Positions 1 through 11,254 of a stretch of DNA of 64,000 bases are shown here, one piece after another; the first letter of the stretch is position 1, and every line of letters begins with the position of its first letter. Position numbers and translations under genes: made by a program. The notes under the pieces are model-generated. The model was given only the letters and a program-made list of their open reading frames with translations. It was not told where the DNA came from and did not search any database. This stretch comes from Paenibacillus barcinonensis (GTDB taxonomy: Bacteria > Bacillota > Bacilli > Paenibacillales > Paenibacillaceae): assembly GCF_003217495.1 (NCBI RefSeq), contig NZ_QJSW01000028.1, forward strand, positions 1 to 64,000, in the 5' to 3' direction.

Positions 1-93
1 AAGACCCCTTGAAGACGACGAGGTAGATAGGCTGGGGGTGGAAGTGCAGCAATGCATGGAGCTGACCAGTACTAATCGGTCGAGGGCTTATCC
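1..93 (+). rRNA. 23S ribosomal RNA, 3' end (partial)
   Basis: The first bases match the conserved 3' end of bacterial 23S rRNA, including the stretch CTGACCAGTACTAATCGGTC close to the mature end. The 5' part of the gene lies outside the window. The exact 3' end is estimated from the B. subtilis end (GAGGACTTAACC-like), so it may be off by a few bases. It is followed by a 5S gene, as in a normal rRNA operon. Confidence 0.95.
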
Positions 94-245
94 AATAAGC
101 AAGCTAATGAGCGTAAGTTTCGTTTCGAATCTAGTTTTCAGAGAACAACACTCTGAACGAAGTGAAAATCGGTACATCACCGAGTGTGTGTATGATTTTC
201 AATTCTCTATTTGATATGGAAAGAAGGTAGCTTCGATCCAATCGC
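94..245 (+). other. 23S-5S internal transcribed spacer
   Basis: This spacer has no tRNA gene. It contains inverted repeats that could be processing stems: TTCAGAG with CTCTGAA near 137-160, and TGAAAATC with GATTTTCA near 163-200. It is transcribed with the rRNA operon. Confidence 0.7.
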
Positions 246-362
246 GTTTGGTGGCGATGGCGGAGGGGTTCCACACGTACCCATCCCGAACACGACCGTT
301 AAGCCCTCTAGCGCCGATGGTACTTGGACCGCAGGGTCCTGGGAGAGTAGGACGCCGCCAAG
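246..362 (+). rRNA. rrf: 5S ribosomal RNA
   Basis: About 117 bases beginning GTTTGGTGGCGATGG and ending GACGCCGCCAAGC, with the typical internal blocks CCCATCCCGAACACG and GGGAGAGTAGG of Bacillota 5S rRNA. The two ends are complementary (TTGGTGGC with GCCGCCAA), forming helix I. It is the last gene of the rRNA operon entering from the left. Confidence 0.96.
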
Positions 363-367
363 CAAAG

Positions 368-407
368 AACCACTGCCGATGATATTCGGTGGTGGTTTTT
401 ATTTTTT
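368..407 (+). terminator. Terminator of the rRNA operon
   Basis: A 12-pair stem with two wobble pairs (AACCACTGCCGA pairing with TCGGTGGTGGTT) is followed by a T-rich run. It lies five bases after the 5S gene and is a typical intrinsic terminator. Confidence 0.9.
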
Positions 408-428
408 TATAGATTAAGTTTAAAAGCC

Positions 429-467
429 GTCAAACAGGAGATGCACATACCGCATCTCCTGTTTGAC
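429..467. repeat. Perfect 16-bp inverted repeat behind the rRNA terminator
   Basis: GTCAAACAGGAGATGC at 429-444 is exactly repeated in reverse complement at 452-467 with a 7-base loop. Only three T follow, so it is a poor intrinsic terminator for the plus strand by the usual rule. It may act as a backup or bidirectional terminator, or be a copy of a dispersed palindrome. Confidence 0.85.
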
Positions 468-566
468 TTTAGAGGTGACCTCTGACACACTCAAATGTAA
501 GGAATAGCTCAATATAATTTTTAAGCAAAGAAATTTACATTACAACAGAATGGGGTGCGAGATCAT

Positions 567-1751
567 ATGGAACTTCGCAAATTAACCATTGACGATTATG
601 AGGCATGTATGGCGCTTTCCGAGTATGCGTTTCAATTTACATTGACGGAAGAGCAGCTGGAGAGACGCCGCCAGGAGTTCGCTGCGCAAAATGTACTGGG
701 TGTTTATGCAGATGGACAGATTGGGGCCAAGCTTCAGATTATTCCCTTTCAGACGTATATACAGGGACGCTCCTTTGAGATGGGCGGGATCGCAGGTGTA
801 GCCACATGGCCGGAATACAGACGCAAAGGCTGGGTCGCAGGTCTGCTGCAGTATGCTCTCGAAGAAATGAATCGAAACAAACAGAGCGTATCCTTTCTGC
901 ATCCGTTTGCATTTGCTTTTTACCGGAAATATGGGTGGGAAACTTACGTTGAATTCAAGAAATACAAACTGACGACCTCCCAGCTGCCAGCCAAGAAACA
1001 GACGCCGGGTACAATCAAGCGGGGCAATGCTGATCTTATTGTATTAAAGCAGGTATATGATGCATATGCCGCACGATATAATGGGACCTTGAATCGAAGT
1101 GACGCTTGGTGGGAGAATTCGGTTTATGTCAAAAAGGGCAGTCAGCGAGCTGTATATTATGATGAGACAGGGGCACCCCAAGGTTATGTATTCTATGAGG
1201 TCAAAGACAGAAACTTCACCATCGGTGAAATGATCCATCTGAACGAAGAGGCTAGACAAGGGCTGTGGACGTTCATTGCGAATCATGATTCCATGATTGA
1301 TGAAGTCACTTTACAAGCGCCTGCTAGTGACATGCTTGCATTTCAACTGGACAACCCACGGATTCAGCAAGAGGTCGTACCTTACTTTATGGCACGAATT
1401 GTGAGTGTGGAGCAGTTCATCTCGCAGTATCCTTTTGCAAGCCAGCACGCCCCTGTACAGATTTTGCTTGAGGTGGAGGATGCACATGCTCCGTGGAATG
1501 AAGGGGTATGGGAGTTGAACGTGGCGATGAACGGAACAGCCTCTATATGGAAAAAAGCAGATACAGAGCGGCACGCTCAGAACGACCATGCGGTTCGCCT
1601 TACAATTCAATCCCTTACGGCTGTTCTGATGGGGTATCGCAGACCGCTAGAGATGGCTCAGATCGGTAGACTGGAAGGCTCCGCTGACATGATTGAAGCG
1701 TTGGAAAAGGCTGTTCCGAAACGTGAAACCTATCTGCTTGATTTTTTCTAA
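567..1751 (+). CDS. GNAT family N-acetyltransferase, Eis-like
   Basis: A 394-residue protein that looks like the Eis/DUF4554-type acetyltransferases: an N-terminal GNAT domain, a second GNAT-like domain and a C-terminal sterol-carrier-like part. The acetyl-CoA loop is visible as VATWPEYRRKGWVAGLL around residues 79-95, followed by FAFYRKYGW, which is typical of the family. Such enzymes move an acetyl group from acetyl-CoA to amines of small molecules, peptides or proteins; the substrate here cannot be read. ATG 567 is preferred over GTG 555, because GGGG at 552-555 fits as its ribosome site. It has its own terminator, so it is probably a single-gene unit. It sits between the rRNA operon and ctsR, where B. 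subtilis has no such gene as far as I recall. Confidence 0.8.
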   Translation: MELRKLTIDDYEACMALSEYAFQFTLTEEQLERRRQEFAAQNVLGVYADGQIGAKLQIIPFQTYIQGRSFEMGGIAGVATWPEYRRKGWVAGLLQYALEEMNRNKQSVSFLHPFAFAFYRKYGWETYVEFKKYKLTTSQLPAKKQTPGTIKRGNADLIVLKQVYDAYAARYNGTLNRSDAWWENSVYVKKGSQRAVYYDETGAPQGYVFYEVKDRNFTIGEMIHLNEEARQGLWTFIANHDSMIDEVTLQAPASDMLAFQLDNPRIQQEVVPYFMARIVSVEQFISQYPFASQHAPVQILLEVEDAHAPWNEGVWELNVAMNGTASIWKKADTERHAQNDHAVRLTIQSLTAVLMGYRRPLEMAQIGRLEGSADMIEALEKAVPKRETYLLDFF

Positions 1752-1814
1752 TTCACGGCCACAGATTTGATTTCTGGATTCGAGCGATAGGGAATGTAAT
1801 GAAGAGACAATCAG

Positions 1815-1845
1815 ACTTCTCCTGAAATTTGGGAGAGGTTTTTTT
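1815..1845 (+). terminator. Terminator after the acetyltransferase
   Basis: ACTTCTCC pairs with GGAGAGGT (one wobble) around a short loop and is followed by six or seven T. Confidence 0.85.
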
Positions 1846-1897
1846 GTGTCCTGCGAATATTTCGTGTAAAATCGTAAAAAATGAATAGTACCCCCAC

Positions 1898-1925
1898 TTG
1901 GCAAACCTGCAAAATATGCTATAAT
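1898..1925 (+). promoter_or_regulatory. Sigma-A promoter of the ctsR operon
   Basis: TTGGCA (1898-1903) and TATAAT (1920-1925) are 16 bp apart. The CtsR operator starts nine bases after the -10 box, so the start point lies inside or right next to the operator. Confidence 0.8.
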
Positions 1926-1933
1926 GTATATAA

Positions 1934-1950
1934 AGTCAAAGAAAGTCAAA
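1934..1950 (+). promoter_or_regulatory. CtsR operator (direct heptad repeat)
   Basis: AGTCAAAGAAAGTCAAA is a full match to the known CtsR box, two RGTCAAA heptads separated by three bases. A third partial heptad (GTCAAC) follows directly. The position just downstream of the -10 box indicates autorepression of the ctsR-mcsA-mcsB-clpC operon, relieved by heat or protein stress. Confidence 0.93.
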
Positions 1951-2221
1951 GTCAACCGAAGGATAATAAGTCCTGTTTCACTTCCAATAGGGTGTTTGAC
2001 TTTTCTGCTCTCTGATGAGAAATGCTCTGTAGGCTTGTACATCTCATTAGAAGATCAAGTGGTAATAAAGGACCTTCGTGCTTCCTTTGTTCTCCTGTTT
2101 AACTTACGACGCAGCAAGATTCGCTGTTTCTCTGAGTGGTTAAATGGGTGGAGAAGGTGTACTCTGTGGGGGCGTGTGGGTCCTTATTGACTTAACGTTT
2201 CAGACAGTGGAGGATGATTGG
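1951..2221 (+). other. Long untranslated leader of ctsR
   Basis: About 270-290 bases lie between the promoter and the ctsR start. No convincing gene is seen; an ATG at 2144 opens the ctsR frame early but has no good ribosome site and adds unrelated residues. There is no T-box or other riboswitch motif I recognise. Confidence 0.5.
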
Positions 2222-2683
2222 ATGCGTAATATCTCTGATATTATCGAACGATATCTGAAGGGTATTTTGCATGAAAGTCCCGAAGGAATGATTGAAATTC
2301 AGCGTAATGATCTGGCGGATCAGTTCTCCTGTGTACCTTCCCAGATTAATTATGTCATCAGTACCCGTTTTACTTTGGAAAAAGGCTATCTTGTCGAGAG
2401 TAAACGCGGCGGTGGTGGATATGTTCGCATACAGCGCATTGAATTGCCCGCCCAATCGGCTTTGCACAATCATCTGCATCATAGCATTGGTGAAGAGATT
2501 GGACAGACTGCTGCAGAAGGGCTAATCTATCAACTGGAGGAAGCGCGTTTTCTAAGCAAGCGGGAAGCCGGATTGATGCGTGCAGCTGTTTCGAGAGAAG
2601 TTCTAATGGTCAAACTTCCTTACCGGGATCAAATTCGTGCCAGAATGTTGAAGGCGATGCTAATATCTTTGCTCGGTAAATGA
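2222..2683 (+). CDS. ctsR: Transcriptional repressor CtsR
   Basis: A 153-residue heat-shock repressor of class III genes, close to the usual length of about 154. It starts MRNISDIIERYLK and has the winged-helix region with the glycine-rich wing SKRGGGGYVRI near residues 60-70 that reads the heptad operator. The C-terminal part is the dimerisation domain and the target of McsB. ATG 2222 is chosen because GGAGG at 2209-2213 is eight bases upstream and the protein then begins like other CtsR proteins. It is the first gene of the operon and is likely self-repressed through the box at 1934-1950. Confidence 0.96.
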   Translation: MRNISDIIERYLKGILHESPEGMIEIQRNDLADQFSCVPSQINYVISTRFTLEKGYLVESKRGGGGYVRIQRIELPAQSALHNHLHHSIGEEIGQTAAEGLIYQLEEARFLSKREAGLMRAAVSREVLMVKLPYRDQIRARMLKAMLISLLGK

Positions 2684-2713
2684 AACTATCGGGATCAAAG
2701 GAGGTACATCTAT

Positions 2714-3232
2714 ATGCTGTGCCAAGAATGTAATAAACGTCCGGCTACACTGCATTTTACGAAAATTGTAAATGGAGAAAAGACGGAATTTCATATCTGT
2801 GAATCATGTGCCCGTGAGAAGGGGGAGATGATTCCTGGAACCGCAGGCGGATTTTCCATTCACAATTTGTTGTCCGGGTTGCTTGATTTTGATCCGGCAG
2901 GCAAAGGTTCAGGTGCAGCTCCTGCCAAGGCGCTGCAATGTGAAGAGTGTGGCATGACTTATGCCCAGTTTAGCAAAATTGGCCGTTTTGGCTGCAGCTC
3001 CTGTTACAAGTATTTTGACAGTCGTCTGGACCCGTTGTTTAAACGAGTGCATGGCAGCACGTCTCATGTAGGTAAAGTTCCTGCCCGAGCAGGTGGCCGC
3101 ATTAAGGTCAAACGGCAGATCGCCGATCTGAAGCAGCATTTGCAGCAAAGCATTGCGCAAGAAGAATTCGAAGAGGCAGCTCAGATTCGTGACCAGATCA
3201 GAGAACTTGAAAAAGAAATAACTCAGGAGTAA
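2714..3232 (+). CDS. mcsA: McsA, activator of protein arginine kinase
   Basis: A 172-residue zinc protein that activates McsB and modulates CtsR. Two zinc-binding clusters are visible: C3/C6 with C29/C32, and C76/C79 with C94/C97. A UVR motif at the C-terminus (about residues 135-170, with EEFEEAAQIRDQIREL) resembles the one in UvrB and ClpC and is a protein-contact helix pair. A strong AAAGGAGG precedes ATG 2714. It lies 30 bases after ctsR and 28 before mcsB, as in other Bacillota. Confidence 0.95.
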   Translation: MLCQECNKRPATLHFTKIVNGEKTEFHICESCAREKGEMIPGTAGGFSIHNLLSGLLDFDPAGKGSGAAPAKALQCEECGMTYAQFSKIGRFGCSSCYKYFDSRLDPLFKRVHGSTSHVGKVPARAGGRIKVKRQIADLKQHLQQSIAQEEFEEAAQIRDQIRELEKEITQE

Positions 3233-3260
3233 AGTTTGTCATGAGTAGGAGGGAAGTGTA

Positions 3261-4331
3261 ATGCCTAATCTGCGTTTTACAGAGAAGGCGCTCAGTGACT
3301 GGATGCGCAGTGATGCAGTAGACTCGGAAATTGTGATCAGCAGTCGTGTCCGGATCGCACGCAACCTTCAGCATATCCCGTTTCCGATGCTGGCTTCCAA
3401 TGAGCAATCAGAAGAGGTGCTGAATAAGCTGAGCGAAGTACTTCAATACGATGACGTACACGCTTTTGGTGATTTTACTACACTCGACCTGACGGATATT
3501 GGTGAACTCGACAAGCGGGTGCTGGTGGAGAAACATCTGATTAGTCCGAGCCTCGCGAATGAGTCGAGACATGGTGCAGTTATTCTGAGTGAGGACGAAT
3601 CGGTCAGCATTATGATTAACGAAGAGGATCATCTGCGTATCCAGTGCCTCTATCCGGGGTTCCAGGTGAAAGAGGCCTGGGAGAAAGCCTCCGCTATAGA
3701 TGATGCATTTGAAGCGCATGTGGATTATGCTTTTGATGATCACAGAGGGTACCTGACCAGTTGTCCAACGAATGTCGGGACAGGAGTAAGAGCATCCGTT
3801 ATGGTGCATCTCCCGGCGCTGGTAATGACACAGCAGATTGGACGTATTCTCAGTGCAGTATCCCAAGTCGGGTTAACTGTAAGGGGAATCTACGGTGAGG
3901 GTAGTGAAGCGATGGGCAATCTGTTCCAGATTTCCAACCAGATTACGCTGGGACAGACGGAACAAGAAGTCATCGACAACCTGCATAGTGTTGTTTTGCA
4001 GATTATCGGACATGAACGCACAGCCAGAGAACGGCTGCTTACCGACTCCAGACTTCGAATTACGGATCGTGTGATGCGTTCGTACGGGATTTTGTCTCAT
4101 GCAGCTATCGTGGACACGAAGGAAGCAGCACAGCGGTTATCGGATGTGCGACTTGGTGTAGACCTTGGATTGCTGGAGGGGCTATCTATTACCGTGATGA
4201 ATGAGCTGAATGTGATGACACAGCCCGGATTTCTACAAAAAACGTTCGGTGATATGCGTACAGATGAGCGTGACATCTATCGGGCTCAATTAATTCGTGA
4301 TACGATCAATTCAACCAAAAGCTCTGGATAA
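3261..4331 (+). CDS. mcsB: McsB, protein arginine kinase
   Basis: A 356-residue kinase of the phosphagen-kinase fold that phosphorylates arginine in proteins, marking them for ClpC-ClpP degradation and inactivating CtsR. Family signatures are IVISSRVRIARNL near residues 25-37 (nucleotide phosphate contacts) and the CPTNVGTGVRASV motif near residues 169-181 around the catalytic cysteine. It is in the standard position between mcsA and clpC. The gap to clpC (193 bp) holds only a weak hairpin, so cotranscription with clpC is likely. Confidence 0.96.
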   Translation: MPNLRFTEKALSDWMRSDAVDSEIVISSRVRIARNLQHIPFPMLASNEQSEEVLNKLSEVLQYDDVHAFGDFTTLDLTDIGELDKRVLVEKHLISPSLANESRHGAVILSEDESVSIMINEEDHLRIQCLYPGFQVKEAWEKASAIDDAFEAHVDYAFDDHRGYLTSCPTNVGTGVRASVMVHLPALVMTQQIGRILSAVSQVGLTVRGIYGEGSEAMGNLFQISNQITLGQTEQEVIDNLHSVVLQIIGHERTARERLLTDSRLRITDRVMRSYGILSHAAIVDTKEAAQRLSDVRLGVDLGLLEGLSITVMNELNVMTQPGFLQKTFGDMRTDERDIYRAQLIRDTINSTKSSG

Positions 4332-4361
4332 ACTTCCCTTGAGCTAGGCTACAGGTTTCAT

Positions 4362-4380
4362 GCCGCATCTGCGGTTTTAT
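4362..4380 (+). terminator. Weak hairpin between mcsB and clpC
   Basis: CCGC-ATCT-GCGG is followed by TTTTAT. The four-pair stem is too short for efficient termination. It may attenuate or mark an mRNA processing point inside the operon. Confidence 0.25.
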
Positions 4381-4524
4381 ATAATAGGTCTTTCGCATCT
4401 GTTGGAATGACCAATGATTTTATTCGCAGCATGGCTGCAAACAAAATGATATGAAGAATACGAAGAGTTATTCAATTCAACGTAATTCCTTCGTTTTATC
4501 CAAAACCATGGAGGTGCAGGAGAT

Positions 4525-6987
<2,463 letters not shown>

Positions 6988-7033
6988 ATAGGGCGTGCGT
7001 GGCTGCTCGACAGCAGAATGCATGCAGATTAAG

Positions 7034-7066
7034 ATCCTTCCTGGCTTGAGCCGGGGAGGATTTTTT
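7034..7066 (+). terminator. Terminator of the ctsR-clpC operon
   Basis: A 12-pair stem (ATCCTTCCTGGC with GCCGGGGAGGAT, two wobbles) with a TTGA loop and six T. Confidence 0.92.
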
Positions 7067-7289
7067 CGTATGTGGGGGGTATGGCGATTACATGGTTTTG
7101 ATAGTGACTTGATATGTGATTGAGATGTAACCATAATGACTACAAGGATGTGTAAAGTTTGCGATAATCACTTACGAAAAATCTCAAACAATGGTAAACT
7201 TTTAGTAACCCTAAATGTCAGGGTGAGATAGCAATAATCGTCGAATAATGCAAAGTGCTGTAATAAAAATAAATGGTAGGAGTGCTGAA

Positions 7290-8657
7290 GTGGCCAAAGT
7301 AAAAACCAAGTTTCAATGTACGGAATGCGGCTATGAAGCCCCCAAATGGTACGGAAAATGTCCTGGTTGCCAGTCCTGGAATTCAATGATAGAAGAAACC
7401 GAAACGGTGGTCAAAACGCAAGGGAGAAATTCTCCTTTGTTTGACAGTAAAGATAAACCGCTTCCTATCATAGATATAGATAGCGGTCAGGAGCCGCGTG
7501 TACAGACTGGAATCGGCGAGCTGAACCGTGTATTGGGCGGCGGGATTGTGCCAGGTTCACTTGTTCTGGTCGGGGGTGACCCGGGGATCGGGAAATCCAC
7601 ATTAATGCTACAGACGTCTCATGCACTGACCCATTCCGGTTTGCGTGTGTTGTATGTATCCGGGGAGGAATCCGTAAAGCAGACGAAGCTGCGGGCAGAT
7701 CGTCTGGGTGCGCTCTCGCCGGAGCTGTATGTGCTGTGTGAAACCAATATGGAGCGGATCGAGGAGGCGGTGGATCATATCCAGCCGCATTTTCTTGTCA
7801 TCGACTCTATTCAGACGGTATATTTGCCCGAAGTTACCAGCGCACCTGGAAGTGTAGCTCAGGTAAGGGAATGTACGTCCAGATTTATGCGGATTGCCAA
7901 AGGCCGAGGCATTGCAACGGTTCTTGTAGGGCATGTTACCAAAGAAGGTGCCATCGCCGGCCCCCGCATGCTGGAGCATATGGTGGACTGTGTGCTTTAT
8001 TTTGAAGGAGAGCGGCATCATACGTATCGTCTCCTTCGCGCAGTCAAGAATCGTTTTGGTTCCACCAACGAGATTGGCATATTTGAAATGGGGGAGGACG
8101 GCCTTCGTGAAGTCGGTAATCCCTCGGAATTATTTTTATCGGAGCGTCCGCTTGGGGTAGCGGGTTCTACCGTTGTGGCAAGCATGGAGGGCACAAGGCC
8201 GTTGCTGGTCGAGCTCCAGGCGTTGATCTCGACGACGCACTTTCCTTCTCCACGCCGTATGGCAACAGGCATTGATCATCACAGGCTCAATCTGATTATC
8301 GCGGTGCTGGAAAAACGTATGGGCATGTTCCTGCAAACACAGGATGCGTACCTAAACGTGGCGGGCGGGGTAAGACTGGATGAGCCAGCTGTTGATCTGG
8401 CAGTAGCCATCAGCATTGCCTCCAGCCTTAGAGATGTGCCAACCAAGCCGGATGATGTCATCTTTGGCGAGATTGGCCTGACAGGTGAGGTTCGTGCCGT
8501 ATCGCGGGCAGAACAGCGTGTGAAAGAAGCCGCCAAGCTGGGCTTTAAACGAGTTATTTTACCAGAAAAAAGCTTAAAGGGCTGGAAACATCCTCGCGGG
8601 ATACAACTGATCGGTGTGAATACCGTGGCAGATGCACTAGCGGTTGCTTTAGATTAG
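7290..8657 (+). CDS. radA: DNA repair and recombination protein RadA
   Basis: A 455-residue RecA-like ATPase that helps branch migration and processing of recombination intermediates. It has an N-terminal zinc finger (CTECG then CPGCQSW), Walker [11 protein letters not shown], the RadA-specific KNRFG motif and a C-terminal Lon-like domain. The start is GTG 7290 with AGGAG at 7278-7282; the longer frame from 7248 adds residues not seen in RadA. It sits 13 bases before disA; in B. subtilis RadA is known to bind DisA and lower its cyclase activity, so the pairing is functional. Confidence 0.96.
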   Translation: MAKVKTKFQCTECGYEAPKWYGKCPGCQSWNSMIEETETVVKTQGRNSPLFDSKDKPLPIIDIDSGQEPRVQTGIGELNRVLGGGIVPGSLVLVGGDPGIGKSTLMLQTSHALTHSGLRVLYVSGEESVKQTKLRADRLGALSPELYVLCETNMERIEEAVDHIQPHFLVIDSIQTVYLPEVTSAPGSVAQVRECTSRFMRIAKGRGIATVLVGHVTKEGAIAGPRMLEHMVDCVLYFEGERHHTYRLLRAVKNRFGSTNEIGIFEMGEDGLREVGNPSELFLSERPLGVAGSTVVASMEGTRPLLVELQALISTTHFPSPRRMATGIDHHRLNLIIAVLEKRMGMFLQTQDAYLNVAGGVRLDEPAVDLAVAISIASSLRDVPTKPDDVIFGEIGLTGEVRAVSRAEQRVKEAAKLGFKRVILPEKSLKGWKHPRGIQLIGVNTVADALAVALD

Positions 8658-8670
8658 GGGGCATAACAAG

Positions 8671-9747
8671 ATGAAGGATTCAAGCCAACTGGACAATATG
8701 AATGATTTGTTAAGGCTGATCGCACCGGGTACACCTTTCCGCGAAGGTCTGGAAAACGTGCTGCGTGCCAAGACGGGCGCCCTGCTTGTTGTAGGATACA
8801 GCCCTGAAGTAATGGAAGTGGTGGACGGGGGATTTTCGATCAACTGTGATTTCTCACCGAACTACCTGTACGAGCTTGCCAAGATGGATGGTGCAATTAT
8901 TCTGAGTGAGGATCTGAAGCGGATTTTGTACGCAAACACCCAACTGATCCCGGACTCCTCCATCTCTTCATCAGAGACAGGCATACGTCACCGGACGGCT
9001 GAACGAGTGGCGAAGCAGACCGGCAAGCTGGTTGTGTCTATATCACAGCGACGGAATATTATTACCCTGTATCAGGGAACACTTCGGTATTCACTCAAGG
9101 AGATCGGGGTTATTTTGACCAAAGCCAATCAAGCGATTCAAACGCTCGAAAAATATAAGGCTGTGCTGACACAATCCCTTACCAATCTAAGTGCCTCCGA
9201 ATTTGAGGAACTGGTGACGATTCCCGAGGTTGTGAATGTTATTCAGCGCACCGAGATGGTGCTACGGATCAAAACGGAGATCGAACGTTATATTGATGAG
9301 CTGGGTAATGAAGGAAGACTCATCTCCATGCAGATGGAGGAGCTTGTTGGTACAACGGAGGAAGAGGCTGGGCTGCTTTATAAAGATTATGCCCGTGACG
9401 ATAGTGATGACAAGATTCGTGAAATAATTACGGGATTGAAAAGATTGTCGGATGAAGAGCTGCTGGATGCACACCATATTGTACGTCTGTTGGGGTACCC
9501 TTCATCGGCTGCAACTTCCGAGGACTCGGTTGCACCACGCGGCTATCGGGTATTAAATAAGATTCCTCGTTTGCCTAATGTTATTATTCATAACCTGGTG
9601 GATCAATTTGAACAATTGCCTCATGTCATTACAGCTACAATTGAGGAGCTGGATGAGGTGGATGGGATTGGTGAAGTTCGTGCCCGCACCATCAAGGAAG
9701 GACTCAAGCGTCTGCAGGAGCAGATGTTTATTGACAGACAGATGTAG
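8671..9747 (+). CDS. disA: DNA integrity scanning diadenylate cyclase DisA
   Basis: A 358-residue enzyme that condenses two ATP to cyclic di-AMP and slides on DNA; branched DNA stops synthesis and delays sporulation. The DAC domain shows the catalytic DGA (residues 73-75) and RHR (106-108) motifs. A helical spine follows, and the C-terminal helix-hairpin-helix region ([19 protein letters not shown]) binds DNA. Length matches the usual ~360. It is directly downstream of radA with a 13-base gap and a GGGGG ribosome site, so both are probably on one mRNA. Confidence 0.97.
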   Translation: MKDSSQLDNMNDLLRLIAPGTPFREGLENVLRAKTGALLVVGYSPEVMEVVDGGFSINCDFSPNYLYELAKMDGAIILSEDLKRILYANTQLIPDSSISSSETGIRHRTAERVAKQTGKLVVSISQRRNIITLYQGTLRYSLKEIGVILTKANQAIQTLEKYKAVLTQSLTNLSASEFEELVTIPEVVNVIQRTEMVLRIKTEIERYIDELGNEGRLISMQMEELVGTTEEEAGLLYKDYARDDSDDKIREIITGLKRLSDEELLDAHHIVRLLGYPSSAATSEDSVAPRGYRVLNKIPRLPNVIIHNLVDQFEQLPHVITATIEELDEVDGIGEVRARTIKEGLKRLQEQMFIDRQM

Positions 9748-9789
9748 GAATCGCCTATTAATGGCTTCTAATGGATGAGGTGAAACAAC

Positions 9790-10518
9790 ATGTTAACCAG
9801 ATTCATTCCAAATCTCTTTACCTTGGGTAATCTGTTTCTTGGGATGCTGGCCATTCTGCTTGCAATTAACGAAAGATACAGTTTGGCCGCGATTATGGTC
9901 ATCATTGCGATGCTGCTGGATGGTCTGGATGGACGGGTAGCTCGGGCATTGAATGCGCAAAGTGAATTTGGCAAGGAGCTGGACTCCTTGTCGGATATGG
10001 TTTCTTTTGGTGCAGCGCCGGCCCTGATTATTTTTATGGTGTCATTCCAGGATGCAATGCCAATCTTCGCCTGGATTGCGACGGCTGCTTTCCCAATCTG
10101 TGGAGCGATACGTCTGGCGAGATTTAATGTGCGGCCCGGAATTCCCGGGTATTTCACAGGTTTGCCGATTCCAGCGGCGGGCGGCGTCCTGGCAACGCTC
10201 TCCCTTTTCCATAAGGATATCGGTCCCATCTCCATGATGATTGCTACGTTGCTGTTATCATATCTGATGGTAAGCTCACTGAAATATCCCAATTTCAAAA
10301 AGGTTGGGCTACCTCGCAAGGCGATCTGGATCGCCCCGTGGGTTATACTGCTGGCGGTCGGGCTGGCTCTTCTTTTCCCGGATCAGCTGTCCAAGCTGAT
10401 TTTCATTCCGCTCGTGCTGTATGCCTTGTACGGCATGAAGCATAGCGTACGGATTGCGGCTTCTCGCAATCGTGCCAAAAAACGCAAGGGCGAGAAATCA
10501 TCTCGTTCCGACAGGTAG
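9790..10518 (+). CDS. pssA: CDP-diacylglycerol-serine O-phosphatidyltransferase
   Basis: A 242-residue integral membrane enzyme that makes phosphatidylserine from CDP-diacylglycerol and serine, the first step to phosphatidylethanolamine. The CDP-alcohol phosphatidyltransferase signature DG-x2-AR-x8-G-x3-D-x3-D is complete in DGLDGRVAR...GKELDSLSD (about residues 41-67). About six to eight hydrophobic segments follow, and the C-terminus is very basic. It lies 42 bases after disA and ends at a strong bidirectional terminator. No decarboxylase gene (psd) is adjacent. Confidence 0.92.
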   Translation: MLTRFIPNLFTLGNLFLGMLAILLAINERYSLAAIMVIIAMLLDGLDGRVARALNAQSEFGKELDSLSDMVSFGAAPALIIFMVSFQDAMPIFAWIATAAFPICGAIRLARFNVRPGIPGYFTGLPIPAAGGVLATLSLFHKDIGPISMMIATLLLSYLMVSSLKYPNFKKVGLPRKAIWIAPWVILLAVGLALLFPDQLSKLIFIPLVLYALYGMKHSVRIAASRNRAKKRKGEKSSRSDR

Positions 10519-10595
10519 CTTTGTTCGAGCTTATACGAGTTAATACGAAGCTGTACCCTGCATACGATCTAGCAAACAAACCAATCAATAAAAAC

Positions 10596-10638
10596 AAAAA
10601 GCACGTACGTTTCCTGAACGGAGAGTACGTGCTTTTTT
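10596..10638. terminator. Bidirectional terminator between convergent genes
   Basis: AAAAAGCACGTAC (10596-10608) is fully complementary to GTACGTGCTTTTT (10625-10637). The A-run on the left and T-run on the right let it stop pssA on the plus strand and the minus-strand gene ending at 10688. Confidence 0.93.
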
Positions 10639-10687
10639 GCTATGTGCTTATGCTGATATATAAGCAACCAAGTATATGATCATGGAG

Positions 10688-11083
10688 CTAAGACAAGTTG
10701 AACATGCCAAGCGTCGAACATTTCTGTGATTCGTGATTCACAACCTCTTCCATATTGATGTCCAGCAGATTGCAGAGTGCAGACATATAGAACAGGTTCC
10801 GTCCTAATTCGGAACTGATGACCTCTTTGCAGTTTTCACACAATTCACCCTCGACATGTGTTTCCAGTGAACCTTTCGCCTGAGAGATACCACTCTCGGG
10901 GGCGTACTGCTGTTTGGTGGCGTGCAGCTCAATGCAGCCGCATTCGGTAATGGCTTTGGACACAGCGCGATTAACAGAGGCTCCGGCTTGTCCAGTTTTG
11001 GACAGTACATCAATCAGGCTGCGATGGCGCAGCAACAGTTCGGAAACTTGATCCTGAAAAGCCTGTAAACTTAGCGTACTCAT
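10688..11083 (-). CDS. Cysteine-rich, MazG-like small protein of unknown function
   Basis: A 131-residue protein I cannot name with certainty; similar Paenibacillus proteins may carry a DUF1573 label, which I cannot verify. Seen: an all-helical pattern, and six cysteines at C48, C50, C82, C85, C104 and C122, including CGC and CENC. The stretch EVISSELGRNLFYMSALCNLLDI (87-109, two overlapping helices) resembles the second helix pair of MazG-like nucleotide pyrophosphohydrolases, where ELGD is usual; here the metal-binding acid is replaced by Arg95. ATG 11083 has GAGGTGAG upstream on the minus strand; the longer reading frame lacks this. It is the only minus-strand gene among the first fifty and is convergent to pssA. 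A metal- or redox-binding role is an inference only. Confidence 0.75.
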   Translation of the reverse strand: MSTLSLQAFQDQVSELLLRHRSLIDVLSKTGQAGASVNRAVSKAITECGCIELHATKQQYAPESGISQAKGSLETHVEGELCENCKEVISSELGRNLFYMSALCNLLDINMEEVVNHESQKCSTLGMFNLS

Positions 11084-11254
11084 TTTGCCACTCACCTCGG
11101 GATATGAATTGAATTCATTATATGCCAATAAAAGTCTTACTTTCAACTGACGATTGAAACATTTCCAAAAAGTTCTTGCGGACGGGATTAGCTTTTTGGG
11201 AATTGGATCATACTGGATATGAAGATGAAGATTGATTGAGGAGGTGCAGAACTC

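Noticed and set aside
211-417. Open frame of 68 codons running through the 5S gene
   Set aside because: It lies inside 5S rRNA and its terminator and has no ribosome site.
1951-2221. T-box or other riboswitch in the ctsR leader
   Set aside because: No conserved core and no terminator-antiterminator pair could be found.
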